Assembly (NCBI GenBank): GCA_026126305.1 | Contig: JAHCJI010000009.1 | Span: forward strand, 1-64,000 | Direction: 5' to 3' | Source of the DNA: Phycisphaeraceae bacterium | GTDB lineage: Bacteria > Planctomycetota > Phycisphaerae > Phycisphaerales > UBA1924 | Length of the DNA stretch: 64,000 nt | Shown here: piece by piece, positions 42,983 to 50,899 of the stretch | Layout: the number at the start of each line of letters is the position of its first letter | Position numbering within the stretch: the first letter of the stretch is position 1 | Position numbers and translations under genes: made by a program | Notes under the pieces: generated by a model | Told to the model about the DNA's origin: nothing | The model's database searches: none | The model's input: only the letters and a program-made list of their open reading frames with translations

Positions 42983-44829
42983 CAGCCCTCCTCCGTGGAC
43001 GGGTTGCCTTTGCTCTCCGATGATGTCCCATCGACCGGCTCGACGACCACGCTGAAGGCCGAAACCTTCACCACCCGTACCCGAGCACCATCGTCAATGA
43101 TCGGTCCTTCGGACACCACATCGAATAAATCATCACCAAAACGAGCGCGGCCAGCCGGGCGGAGCGTGCCCACGGCTCGTCCGATTGCGCCAACGGTCAG
43201 GGGTGCCCTTGGTAGCGTCGGGGACATGGCCTCAAAGAAGGAAGGGCTCTCGTCATCGTCGGAGGGCACGCTCTTGAGGATGAGCCGGTTGAGGCCTGGA
43301 ATGCGCCCCATGTTCTTGGCAAGGAGGAAGATGATGACCCCCGCACTGGCCAGGGACAGTAACAGGACGACCACGCCGGTGAGCAGTTCTTCCCGGGTCT
43401 GGAAAGAGCCGCCACTTGTAAACGTGCCCAGCAGCCCGACGAAGACCAGGAGCGCCCCAATGACACCCGGCACGCCCAAGCCTGGCACCAGGAACACCTC
43501 CACCAGCACCAGCAGCACGCCCAGGCCCAGTGCGGCGAATTCCCACCAGCCGGCCATGCCGACCATGGCGGCGGGTGTGAGCAGGCCGATGAGGGCCACC
43601 AAGGCGATGGCACCGGGCACGCCCAGGCCCGGGCTTGCCATCTCGACGAAGAAGCCCACGAGCACGATGACAAAGAGGATGCCGCGCATCACCGGGTGGG
43701 CCATGAACCGGGCGATGATCATCCAGATGCTCTCTTCGTATCGCACCAGTTTGGTGGCGCCGAAGTAGGCCTTGAGTTCGTTGTCATCACGCACCACGAT
43801 GGTGGCCACGCCGTAGCGGACCAATTGCTCGCTGGTCATGGTGACAGGGGCCTTGCCATCTGTGACATAGGCCACCACCGACCAGCCCCCGCGATCAGCC
43901 TCGCTGAGCACCACACGCTCGCTGGGCCGGGCAAGACCCCGGCTGACCGACTGGTCGGCGTCGACCACACCCAGCCCGGGGCCCGCGGGGCGGAATGCCG
44001 TTGGGTCGCTGGGGTCGCTTGGAGCCGTCGAGGGTTGTGCTTCTTTGGTGGTTTGTTCTTGGGCAGCCGTTCCTGCGGAAGGGATCTGGGGCGTGCGAGA
44101 TGGCGAGGGCTCGCCAAAGAGCATGCGATGCTCGGCGAGGGTTATGAACATGCGTTCGCCCACGGGCTGCCCTTGTGGGCCGGTGCGGGTTCGCTCGATC
44201 ATCCAGAGTTCGACGCCCAGGGAAACAAAACCCTGGACGAGCATCTCGTCGTAGCCGTTGCGGCGTGCGGAGTCGACCAGATCGATCAAGAGCGGTGCGA
44301 GGATCTTCTGGCGTTCCTCTTCGGAGATCTGCACGAGGCCCAGAATGGGGGCGATCTGGATCGGGATGGCGTCGCCCAGGACGGCCGGGTCGTTGGTGAC
44401 GATGCTCTGGCATGCCATGGCGACGATGGCACCACCGCTGTAGGCCTGGTTGTTCACCCAAGCCGCGGTGATGGGTATGGTCGTGGTCTTGAGGAGGTCG
44501 CTGATCTCCAAGACGGCCCCCACTTCGCCGCCGGGAGTGTTCAGCTCGATGACCACGGCCTGGGCGTTCTGGAGCCGGGCCCGCTCGAGTCGCTGTTCGA
44601 GCCCACGCATCGTGAAGCGATCGATACCAGTACGGATCGGCAGGACTACGACCTTGTCGGCCTGTCGAGAGGCTGGCACCGCGGCGGCGGGAGGAGCGGA
44701 AGGCTGGTCCTGGTCCAGATGGGCAAAGCCGAACTGGACCGTGAGCAGCAGGAGCGATGCGATAACGACCGCGATTCGTCGCGGCATCCGACGCAGGCAG
44801 GTCTGGATAAGTAAGGCGAAATGTCGCAT
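42982..44829 (-). CDS. Large NfeD protein with ClpP-like membrane serine protease domain
   Basis: A protein of 615 residues. Signal peptide (RRIAVVIASLLLLTVQFGFA), SppA/ClpP-like domain (~58-350; VVIELNTPGGEVGAVLEISD and nucleophile S131 in NNQAYSGGAIVAMAC), then four or five membrane helices (~388-515) and a cytoplasmic NfeD OB domain (IGRAVGTLRPAGRARFGDD). A Pro/Ser-rich insert lies at ~250-300. This is the NfeD1b type, thought to cleave membrane proteins near flotillin domains. A possible -10 (TATACT, minus strand, 44847-44842) is only about 13 bp before the ATG, suggesting a very short leader. Confidence 0.92.
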   Translation of the reverse strand: MRHFALLIQTCLRRMPRRIAVVIASLLLLTVQFGFAHLDQDQPSAPPAAAVPASRQADKVVVLPIRTGIDRFTMRGLEQRLERARLQNAQAVVIELNTPGGEVGAVLEISDLLKTTTIPITAAWVNNQAYSGGAIVAMACQSIVTNDPAVLGDAIPIQIAPILGLVQISEEERQKILAPLLIDLVDSARRNGYDEMLVQGFVSLGVELWMIERTRTGPQGQPVGERMFITLAEHRMLFGEPSPSRTPQIPSAGTAAQEQTTKEAQPSTAPSDPSDPTAFRPAGPGLGVVDADQSVSRGLARPSERVVLSEADRGGWSVVAYVTDGKAPVTMTSEQLVRYGVATIVVRDDNELKAYFGATKLVRYEESIWMIIARFMAHPVMRGILFVIVLVGFFVEMASPGLGVPGAIALVALIGLLTPAAMVGMAGWWEFAALGLGVLLVLVEVFLVPGLGVPGVIGALLVFVGLLGTFTSGGSFQTREELLTGVVVLLLSLASAGVIIFLLAKNMGRIPGLNRLILKSVPSDDDESPSFFEAMSPTLPRAPLTVGAIGRAVGTLRPAGRARFGDDLFDVVSEGPIIDDGARVRVVKVSAFSVVVEPVDGTSSESKGNPSTEEG

Positions 44830-44883
44830 GATGTCTACGACAGTATATTGCCCGATCGGACAGCCTGACCGATTGCCCGACGA

Positions 44884-45435
44884 TTAGGGTTCCCGTCCGG
44901 TTTGTTCCACGTTCCAGTCCAGCCGATCGCCGCGGCAATCGATGTGGACGCAAAAGAGGCCCGGCAGGCTCGGACGATGGGCCTGCGCGAGGCCGAGTTG
45001 TTCATGGTCGTGGCCTGTGACCAGTGGCCAGATGATCATTCGATCGGTTTCTGGTAAGGGCAGGCTTGCCAGGGTGCCGGGCTCGAACCATCGCAGCCGG
45101 CCTTCTGGGATGTCCCGCTCGGGCACTTCCACGGGGCCGAGGACTCGAAAATAGAACATGAGCCAGTGGCCCGATCCCTCGAAGGCCCGCTCGCTGATGA
45201 GGCCCAAGAGGTGGAGGCGATCGATGGGCAGGTCGATGCCGGCCTCTTCCATGATCTCGCGCCGGGCGCATTGATGGGGCGATTCGCCGTTGGCGGTATC
45301 GAGCTTGCCGCCGATGGGGGAACACAGGCCCTGATTGGGTGCCTTGTGGCGTTCAATGAGCAGGATCCTGCCCTTTTCGTCGCGCAAGTCGCACAGGCAG
45401 GCGAGTTTGTAGGGCAAGGGCTTGGTTTCGTTCAT
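44884..45435 (-). CDS. Nudix hydrolase
   Basis: A protein of 183 residues. The Nudix box GGKLDTANGESPHQCARREI continuing MEEAGID has the REx2EE core but two extra residues between the first Gly and the first Glu compared with GX5E. The surroundings (CDLRDEKGRILLIERHKAPN, HWLMFYFRVLGPVEVPERDI) fit an NTP-pyrophosphatase or MutT-like enzyme. Substrate not assignable. The C-terminal ~40 residues extend past the domain. Confidence 0.88.
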   Translation of the reverse strand: MNETKPLPYKLACLCDLRDEKGRILLIERHKAPNQGLCSPIGGKLDTANGESPHQCARREIMEEAGIDLPIDRLHLLGLISERAFEGSGHWLMFYFRVLGPVEVPERDIPEGRLRWFEPGTLASLPLPETDRMIIWPLVTGHDHEQLGLAQAHRPSLPGLFCVHIDCRGDRLDWNVEQTGREP

Positions 45436-45492
45436 GGGTCCGCTCGAGGGAGTACGAGCCTAGCCGCGCAGAGCCTTGGGCTGATTCAAAAG

Positions 45493-45520
45493 ATCCGCCC
45501 CGGTGGTTGCCGGGGCGGAT
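45493..45520 (-). terminator. Strong intrinsic terminator on the minus strand
   Basis: Perfect 11-bp stem ATCCGCCCCGG (45493-45503) / CCGGGGCGGAT (45510-45520) with a 6-nt loop. Read on the minus strand it is followed by CTTTTGA, so it terminates transcription coming from mraZ and the structured region. Confidence 0.75.
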
Positions 45521-45579
45521 GGGTGGCTCGCAGCATGTGGTGGTGGGAACTGCCGCGGAGCCGGTGGTGTTTCCGGAAA

Positions 45580-45720
45580 GGCCGGCAAGGCGTCCCTTGC
45601 CGGCCCGGAATGTGAGGAGCACGCCGGGGCTCATCCCTGAGCCCCTCGCACAACCGCGTGCGTCGCCCGCAACCATGCGGGCCTGACGGAATGCGTCGAG
45701 CCGTCGTTTCGAACGACTCG
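45580..45720 (-). ncRNA. Candidate structured RNA between mraZ and its terminator
   Basis: Four perfect hairpins precede the terminator in 140 nt: 45580-45590/45595-45605 (11 bp, 4-nt loop), 45626-45633/45638-45645 (GGGGCTCA/TGAGCCCC), 45665-45671/45676-45682 (GCCCGCA/TGCGGGC) and 45703-45708/45712-45717. No coding frame here looks real. The order ends with the terminator on the minus strand, so the RNA would be transcribed with or after mraZ. I could not match it to RNase P, tmRNA, SRP or 6S RNA: their diagnostic sequences are absent. The class is unknown. Confidence 0.5.
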
Positions 45721-45732
45721 CGCCGGGTCGCG

Positions 45733-45870
45733 TCAGCGTGAGCTGGCGCCCCTCTCTCTCCGACGAATGCTGGGCCGCGCCTCTCGGGAGCCCGGGTTCG
45801 TTGGGGTCGCCCGCTGCGTTCCTTGCGCGTGGCGGCCTGGGATTGGTGAGCCAACTTCCGTGTCGTTCAT
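45733..45870 (-). CDS. Possible 45-aa small protein overlapping the mraZ stop
   Basis: An ATG overlaps the mraZ stop (ATGA at 45870-45867) and opens 45 codons to a TGA at 45733. The product is basic and Pro/Ser-rich (MNDTEVGSPIPGRHAQ... RRRERGASSR). The overlap is of the coupled kind, but the product has no recognisable family and rsmH, the usual next gene, is absent. It may be only leader of the structured RNA. Confidence 0.3.
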   Translation of the reverse strand: MNDTEVGSPIPGRHAQGTQRATPTNPGSREARPSIRRRERGASSR

Positions 45871-46310
45871 TTCCCATCGACCTTTCGGACCAGGTTGGGC
45901 AAGTCGGCGAAGCGCCTTGCTCGTTCCGCTTGCCAGGCGTCCAGGTCGTGGACTTCCAGGCGGTTGCGCACGCCCACGACCACCACCGAACGCCCGAGTT
46001 CGGTCATGTCCAGGTGCTCCTTGGGCAACATGATCCGCCCTTGGGCATCGACCGTCAGCATCTCGGCCAGGCCGTAGAGGGTCGCCTCCAGTTCGCCTTG
46101 GTCCTCGTTGGGGGTCAGGCTCTCGGCACTGCTTTCGGCAAGCCTCTGGAAGATCTTGCTGGGGTAGAGCCTGAGGATTCCCGTGGGCCAGGGCACGCAG
46201 TACCACGCCTCCCCGTGGGTTTGCGGGTCCCACTGGGCGCGGTGCTTCTTGGGCAGGGACAGCCGCAGCTTCGCGTCGATCGCGTGTTCGGCTTGTCCGG
46301 TGAAGAGCAT
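45867..46310 (-). CDS. mraZ: Transcriptional regulator MraZ
   Basis: A protein of 147 residues with both AbrB-like MraZ halves: MLFTGQAEHAIDAKLRLSLP with KKHR, and EMLTVDAQGRIMLPKEHLD with TELGRSVVVVGVRNRLEVHD. MraZ binds tandem GTGGG-type repeats and controls the division/cell-wall cluster. Here it is not followed by rsmH or ftsL, so it is detached from dcw. Its own promoter carries the binding repeats (see 46339-46372), which suggests autoregulation. Confidence 0.94.
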   Translation of the reverse strand: MLFTGQAEHAIDAKLRLSLPKKHRAQWDPQTHGEAWYCVPWPTGILRLYPSKIFQRLAESSAESLTPNEDQGELEATLYGLAEMLTVDAQGRIMLPKEHLDMTELGRSVVVVGVRNRLEVHDLDAWQAERARRFADLPNLVRKVDGK

Positions 46311-46338
46311 GGGTTGGTGTACTCACGAGGGCCATGTC

Positions 46339-46372
46339 GTGGGATTATGACCCACTTTGACCCACAATGCAA
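46339..46372 (-). promoter_or_regulatory. mraZ promoter with MraZ-type operator repeats in its spacer
   Basis: On the minus strand: -35 TTGCAT (46372-46367), 17-bp spacer, -10 CATAAT (46349-46344). The spacer and its edge hold GTGGGTCAAAGTGGGTCAT, two GTGGG boxes ten bases apart, with an inverted CCCAC right after the -10. MraZ is known to bind such phased TGGG/GTGGG repeats in its own promoter. The -10 lies about 34 bp before the ATG. Confidence 0.7.
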
Positions 46373-46548
46373 CACAATCTGCCCTTCATTTCGGCGATTC
46401 TTCAATTTTTTATGCAGATCCCACCCGATGCGTGCCGTTTTGTTCTTATTGTGTATGGGTATTTTGCCCCTGTTCGTATCGGATCCGTTCCGGAATCTAT
46501 CCGTACACTGGATCACGACCTGGTTCTCGGGGACACGACTTGCAGGAC

Positions 46549-47037
46549 ATGGACCTGGATCTCATTAAGGATGCCTGCGATCGGCTCCTGACGGGGCTGT
46601 ATCTGCTGTCGGCCCAGCATGACGGGGCCCGGGCTGGCACATTGGCACTGGGCGTCCATCAATGCGCCGCCGTGCCCATCCTGTTGTGCGTGCCTGTGCG
46701 TCGGGGCCATCGCATCGAGCCATTGATCCGCGACTCTCGGCACTTCGCGGTGGGCACGGTGGACCCGGCCGACCGGCTGCTGCGTCGCCGATTCGAGGAC
46801 CATCCCTCCGCCGAGGAGCACCACGATCCCTTTGACGCGCTACCTGTGCTGAGCCTGGGATGGAGGTCGCCGGTGCTTCGGTCGAGCGCCCTTGCGTTCG
46901 ACTGCGAGGTTGTTCGACATATTGACATGGACGCCGATCATGAGTTGTACATCGGCAAGGTGTTGTCGGCCCGGATCCATGGCGAACCACCCGCGCTCCA
47001 ACGCGCCTCGGAGATCGGCCCCTTGCACTACGACTGA
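46549..47037 (+). CDS. Flavin-reductase-like FMN-binding protein
   Basis: A protein of 162 residues from ATG 46549. The pattern DRLLTGLYLLSAQHDGARAG, LIRDSRHFAVGTVDPADRLL, FDALPVLSLGWRSPVLRSSA, ALAFDCEVVRHIDMDADHEL and YIGKVLSARI fits the flavin_reductase-like split-barrel family (PF01613 type). Members bind FMN and reduce flavins or serve in monooxygenase systems. Partner unknown. It is divergent from mraZ across 238 bp that are AT-richer than the surroundings. A longer frame to 46357 runs through the mraZ promoter and is rejected. Confidence 0.75.
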   Translation: MDLDLIKDACDRLLTGLYLLSAQHDGARAGTLALGVHQCAAVPILLCVPVRRGHRIEPLIRDSRHFAVGTVDPADRLLRRRFEDHPSAEEHHDPFDALPVLSLGWRSPVLRSSALAFDCEVVRHIDMDADHELYIGKVLSARIHGEPPALQRASEIGPLHYD

Positions 47038-47043
47038 GCCGGC

Positions 47044-49401
47044 TTACTCGACGCCGACTTCACCGGGACCGATGCGATCGATGGCCACGTCGAGCTCGAC
47101 GGTGCGGATGGACAGGCAGCGGTTGTCGTCGCAGGCCTGGTACTGGACGGCGATGATGGGCCGACCCGCCCAAGGTCCTTCGAGTTCGAGCGCGATGGGA
47201 AACTCGATCTCGCCCTCATGGACCAGGACGCTCGGATCGTGGGCCAGCGGGGTGCCCGCGGGATAATCGGCATAGACACGCACGCCCGTGCCGCCGCGCA
47301 CGCCCACTCGCAGGGGGGGCATGTCTTGGCCCCCCGGGTCTGCGGCGTAGATGTGCCAGCCTTCCTTGATTCGTATGACCAGATCGATGCGGGCGGGCAA
47401 GTCGGGGCCCAGCGAGACGCGATCGCCACTGGCATAGATCTCCACGGGCGTGAATCCTTCGTCCACGGGCTGGGGTTGCGATCGGAGGCGGTCGAGTTCG
47501 GCGTCGATGGCTTGCTCGGCAAAGCTGGCGTCCATTCGCATGAGCGTCAGGAGGGCGGCCGTGGAGCCCGCCGTGGCAAGGGGAGATTGGGCGATAGCCG
47601 GCGCGATGGCGGCCAGAACCTCGCGGGCCATGCGCAGCACGCCGGCCTCGGGGGCCAGTTCGTGTAGCGCGGCCATGGCGTGCAGCAGCACCGAGTGGGC
47701 GCAGGGTGTCGCGCCGTCGTACGTGCTTCGCCCGCGCACGAACAACTCGTGGCTACGGGTGTCGTAGAGCACGCCGGGCCTGCCCGGCTCGCCGAACACC
47801 TGGAGCGTGCGCTGCAAAAGTTGCAGCGACTGATCGATCAACGGCTTGGGCTCTGCCTGCCCGAGGACGATCCGGGCCCGGGCCAGTTCGGCCAATGCCC
47901 GGATGTACCATGCGGCGTCTTCGAGGAAGCCGGGGATGTGGGCCTGTCCATCGCGCCAGCTGCGCAGGGGCAGTCCGTCGTCTGCGAGCATGTTTTCTTT
48001 CAGGAAACGCGCCGCTTCTTCGGCGGCTTCGAGCATGTTCGTGTCTTTGAGTTCCATAGCCGCCGATGCCAGGCCGTGGAGCATCATCGCATTCCACGCG
48101 GCCAGGCACTTATCGTCGCGGATTGGCGCTTCGCGCTGGTTGCGGACACGCAGAAGACGGTCGTTGATGGCTTGGGTGCGTTCTAAAATCGACTCAGGCT
48201 TGAGTTCGAAGCTCGCCGCGACGTGTTCGAGCCGATTGTCAAGACGGAGCACGTTGGACGGCGGCTCATCGCGGTGGTGCGGGTCCTGGAAGTTGGGCCC
48301 TCGGTTCAGGCCATAAAGTTCGACGGCCAGGTCCGCGTCTTCGGCGTCGAGCGCTTCGCGGACCTGGGCCTCGTTCCAGAGATAGTTGAGCCCCTCTCGG
48401 CCATCGACTTCGGCATCCAGCGCGCTGGCGTAGCCGCCCTGCGGCAGGAGCATCTCTCGCCTGGCCCACTCGACAATGCTCCTTGCGACGCGTGCGTATC
48501 CCGCATCCCCAAAGAGCGCGGCCGCACGCGCGTAGACGCTCAGGAGTTGCGCGTTGTCGTAGAGCATTTTCTCGAAGTGCGGGACGGTCCATGTGGCATC
48601 GACGGCGTACCGGTGGAAGCCGCCGCCGGCGTGGTCCCAGATACCGCCGATCATCATGCGATCGAGGGTGTGGCACAGAGCCGTGTCGGCGGCGTGGCGA
48701 GTGTCCTGATCGGCCGAGTCGCGTGCGGTGAGCAGCAGTTCGAGGTAGACCGGCTGGGGAAACTTTGGCGCTCCGCCGAAGCCGCCGTTGGTGCGGTCGT
48801 ACATGGTCAGCAGGGTGCGGATGGCCTGGGCGATGGCCTGGGGGCCCACGTCGATGCGCTCGCCCGCGATACCGCCCAGGCCTTCACCCACGGCGTGGGC
48901 CAGCCGCTGGGCTTGCTCCAGGACCTCGTCGCGTTGCTCGTGCCATGCCTGGGCAACCCCTACGACGACGTCGAGGAAGCTGGGCCGCCCGTGCATGGGC
49001 TGGGGCGGGAAGTAGGTGCCCGCCCAGAATGGCCGTCCATGCGTGGGCTCGAGGAACACGCTCATGGGCCAGCCGCCGCCACCGGTCATGATCTGCGTGG
49101 CGGCCATGTAGGCCTCGTCGATGTCGGGGCGTTCCTCGCGATCGACCTTGACGCAGACGAATCGTTCGGCCATGGCGCGTGCGACGGCGTGGTCCTCGAA
49201 GGATTCGCGTTCCATGACGTGGCACCAGTAGCAGGTGGCGTAGCCGATGCTCAGGAAGATGGGCACGTCTCGCTCGCGTGCCCGCTCGAAGGCCTCTTGG
49301 CCCCAGGGCATCCAGGGCACGGGGTTGTGGGCGTGCTGGAGGAGGTAGGGGCTGCGCTCGTGGACGAGCGCGTTGGGCTTGGCGGTTTCAGGCGGCGGCA
49401 T
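47044..49401 (-). CDS. YyaL/DUF255 thioredoxin-like protein fused to DsbD-alpha-like domain
   Basis: A protein of 785 residues. Residues ~1-165 are the DUF255 thioredoxin-like domain ([40 protein letters not shown] with C57/C60, [14 protein letters not shown]). An (alpha/alpha)6 barrel follows to ~650 ([33 protein letters not shown]). The last ~130 residues are unusual: a DsbD N-terminal-like beta domain ([35 protein letters not shown]) with a Cys-x4-Cys pair. The family normally ends after the barrel, so this is a fusion. It suggests a thiol-redox link, though no signal peptide is visible. It overlaps the upstream gene by 14 bp. Confidence 0.9.
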   Translation of the reverse strand: MPPPETAKPNALVHERSPYLLQHAHNPVPWMPWGQEAFERARERDVPIFLSIGYATCYWCHVMERESFEDHAVARAMAERFVCVKVDREERPDIDEAYMAATQIMTGGGGWPMSVFLEPTHGRPFWAGTYFPPQPMHGRPSFLDVVVGVAQAWHEQRDEVLEQAQRLAHAVGEGLGGIAGERIDVGPQAIAQAIRTLLTMYDRTNGGFGGAPKFPQPVYLELLLTARDSADQDTRHAADTALCHTLDRMMIGGIWDHAGGGFHRYAVDATWTVPHFEKMLYDNAQLLSVYARAAALFGDAGYARVARSIVEWARREMLLPQGGYASALDAEVDGREGLNYLWNEAQVREALDAEDADLAVELYGLNRGPNFQDPHHRDEPPSNVLRLDNRLEHVAASFELKPESILERTQAINDRLLRVRNQREAPIRDDKCLAAWNAMMLHGLASAAMELKDTNMLEAAEEAARFLKENMLADDGLPLRSWRDGQAHIPGFLEDAAWYIRALAELARARIVLGQAEPKPLIDQSLQLLQRTLQVFGEPGRPGVLYDTRSHELFVRGRSTYDGATPCAHSVLLHAMAALHELAPEAGVLRMAREVLAAIAPAIAQSPLATAGSTAALLTLMRMDASFAEQAIDAELDRLRSQPQPVDEGFTPVEIYASGDRVSLGPDLPARIDLVIRIKEGWHIYAADPGGQDMPPLRVGVRGGTGVRVYADYPAGTPLAHDPSVLVHEGEIEFPIALELEGPWAGRPIIAVQYQACDDNRCLSIRTVELDVAIDRIGPGEVGVE

Positions 49402-50392
49402 CTTTGCTCATGACGCGGACGACCATGGACGACACGCTGGCGTGCGCGAGCTCGTCGATGGTCGCCGGCGTGTTGGGGTGTATGGCTCGTGATGGCTGGG
49501 TGCCCAGGCGTCGCGTGGCCATCGCGCTGGCGTGCAGCACCACGTCCACCGGCAGCGTGCTGAGCGTGACGCTCACCAGCCCGCGCAAGAGGGCGGGCTC
49601 GTCCTCGTCCTGGCAGGCGACGATCTCGGGCAGGTGCTCGTCGAAGGCCTCGCCGTACCGCGTGGCCGCCTCGCGGGCGCGTTCGCACCAGGCCGATCGC
49701 TCGGGCCCCGGGCCCGTCGTGCGCACCGGCCGCGCCAGCAAGCCCTCATAGGCCGCGTCCATCGCCACCCGCAACGCCTCCAGCTCCGGCTCGAGCAACT
49801 CGCGGGCGATGACGATGCTGTCGGCGTCGGCCTGGAGCAGCACGGGCACCACCAGCGCCAGCCGATCGCGCTCCACGCTCAGCCGTTGCTCGGCCCGTTG
49901 CACCACCGAGGTGGGCTCGGGGCGGACGACCGTCAGCGCGTGGCGGGCGGCGTAGCGGTCGAGCCCGAGCATGACCGGCACGCTCACCCCCGGGTCGGGC
50001 CCGGCCCGCAGCACGTCTCGCGCGACGGCCTGGAGGTAGTCGTCCTCGTTGCCGAACAGGTCCAGCCGCATGAGCGGGCCCAGGTCGGCGCAGGCGGGGT
50101 CGGTGGTCAGTCGTCGCCAGGCGCTGGCCATCTCGGCGGCGGGGTTGGCCATCGGGTCGACCGAGGGCGCAACAACACCCGCCTCCCACAGCGGCTGGCT
50201 CCAACGCCACGAGCGGATCATGTCCAGGTATTCCGGCACGCGGTCGGCGGCCGTCCGCGCGGCTCCCGCGCCGGCGCCTTGGGGCGAGGGCAGCAGCGTA
50301 AAGACCCGATCGGCCAGCAGCACGGCGGCCATGACCGGCGCCTCGCGCGTGGTGAAGTGGTATGGGCTGACCAGGGCGTCCATCGCGGGCAT
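49388..50392 (-). CDS. Hypothetical protein (334 aa)
   Basis: Soluble, no signal peptide, rich in Ala/Arg/Leu. Notable stretches are [20 protein letters not shown], a Trp-rich [13 protein letters not shown], and a predicted helix [23 protein letters not shown] at 50392 or 50383. Its stop overlaps the start of the YyaL-type gene, so the two form an operon. I recognise no family. Confidence 0.65.
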   Translation of the reverse strand: MPAMDALVSPYHFTTREAPVMAAVLLADRVFTLLPSPQGAGAGAARTAADRVPEYLDMIRSWRWSQPLWEAGVVAPSVDPMANPAAEMASAWRRLTTDPACADLGPLMRLDLFGNEDDYLQAVARDVLRAGPDPGVSVPVMLGLDRYAARHALTVVRPEPTSVVQRAEQRLSVERDRLALVVPVLLQADADSIVIARELLEPELEALRVAMDAAYEGLLARPVRTTGPGPERSAWCERAREAATRYGEAFDEHLPEIVACQDEDEPALLRGLVSVTLSTLPVDVVLHASAMATRRLGTQPSRAIHPNTPATIDELAHASVSSMVVRVMSKDAAA

Positions 50393-50424
50393 TTTAGCCG
50401 ACCGCGCCGCAAGCCCTTCGCGGG

Positions 50425-50484
50425 CCGATCGGGGACACGACCGGCCAGGTCATCTGCGTCGACGGCGGCCTGACGATGTGCTGA
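50425..50484 (+). pseudogene. C-terminal relic of a short-chain dehydrogenase
   Basis: Nineteen codons and a TGA read PIGDTTGQVICVDGGLTMC, the standard end of FabG/SDR proteins (TGQxIxVDGG). Upstream sequence in that frame has no SDR features and is the start of the divergent gene. This is a truncated remnant. The rest of 50485-50593 shows no gene. Confidence 0.7.
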
Positions 50485-50593
50485 GGGGATACCCCCAATA
50501 CCGAGGGCCCGCAAGCCCGCCCCGGCCGCGCGTTTGCAAGATGTTCGAGCAACCCCCTCCCAGAGCGTGCCAAGGTGGTTCGCAAGGGTTTTG

Positions 50594-50813
50594 GAAGGTC
50601 TTTGGGACGCGAAAAAAGTCCTCCGGGGCGCGCCCCAAAGACGTTTGCTCGCGCCCCAAAGACTTTTGCTCGCGCCCCAAAGAACTTTGCTCGCGCCCCA
50701 AAGACCTTTGCTCGCGCCCCAAAGACTTTTGGGCGCGCCCCGAGGACTTTTGCTCGCGCCCCGAAGACTTTTGGGCGCGCCTCGGAAGACTTGGGGCGCG
50801 CCCTGAGAGACTC
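50594..50813. repeat. Array C: eight 21-bp units with inverted left end
   Basis: Eight contiguous 21-bp units (50630-50797) with core GCGCCCCAAAGACTTTTGCT, then a partial unit. Left of it, 50597-50631 (GGTCTTTGGGACGCG, AAGTCCTCCGGGGCGC) is an imperfect reverse complement of one and a half units. The layout is the same as array B: one or two inverted units, then a run of direct units, no spacers. Period again 21 bp, but the sequence is unrelated to B. It lies 87 bp before the secreted dockerin gene at 50900. Confidence 0.88.
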
Positions 50814-50899
50814 ACGCGTCGGTTGTGGATGGGTTCGGCATGGCAGCCATAAGGGTTTTCCCCCTTGCTTTCCGTCGCCTTTTCTGGGACAATGAGAGC

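Noticed and set aside
44842..44880. Full promoter for the NfeD/FloA operon
   Set aside because: Only the -10-like TATACT is good; no -35 at 16-18 bp stands out, so it is mentioned under the gene but not called.
45353..45866. A 174-codon protein gene after mraZ
   Set aside because: The frame crosses several perfect hairpins and the terminator and ends antisense inside the Nudix gene; product is low-complexity.
46357..46548. Longer N-terminus for the flavin-reductase-like gene
   Set aside because: It would start in the mraZ promoter and add Cys-rich text unlike the family.
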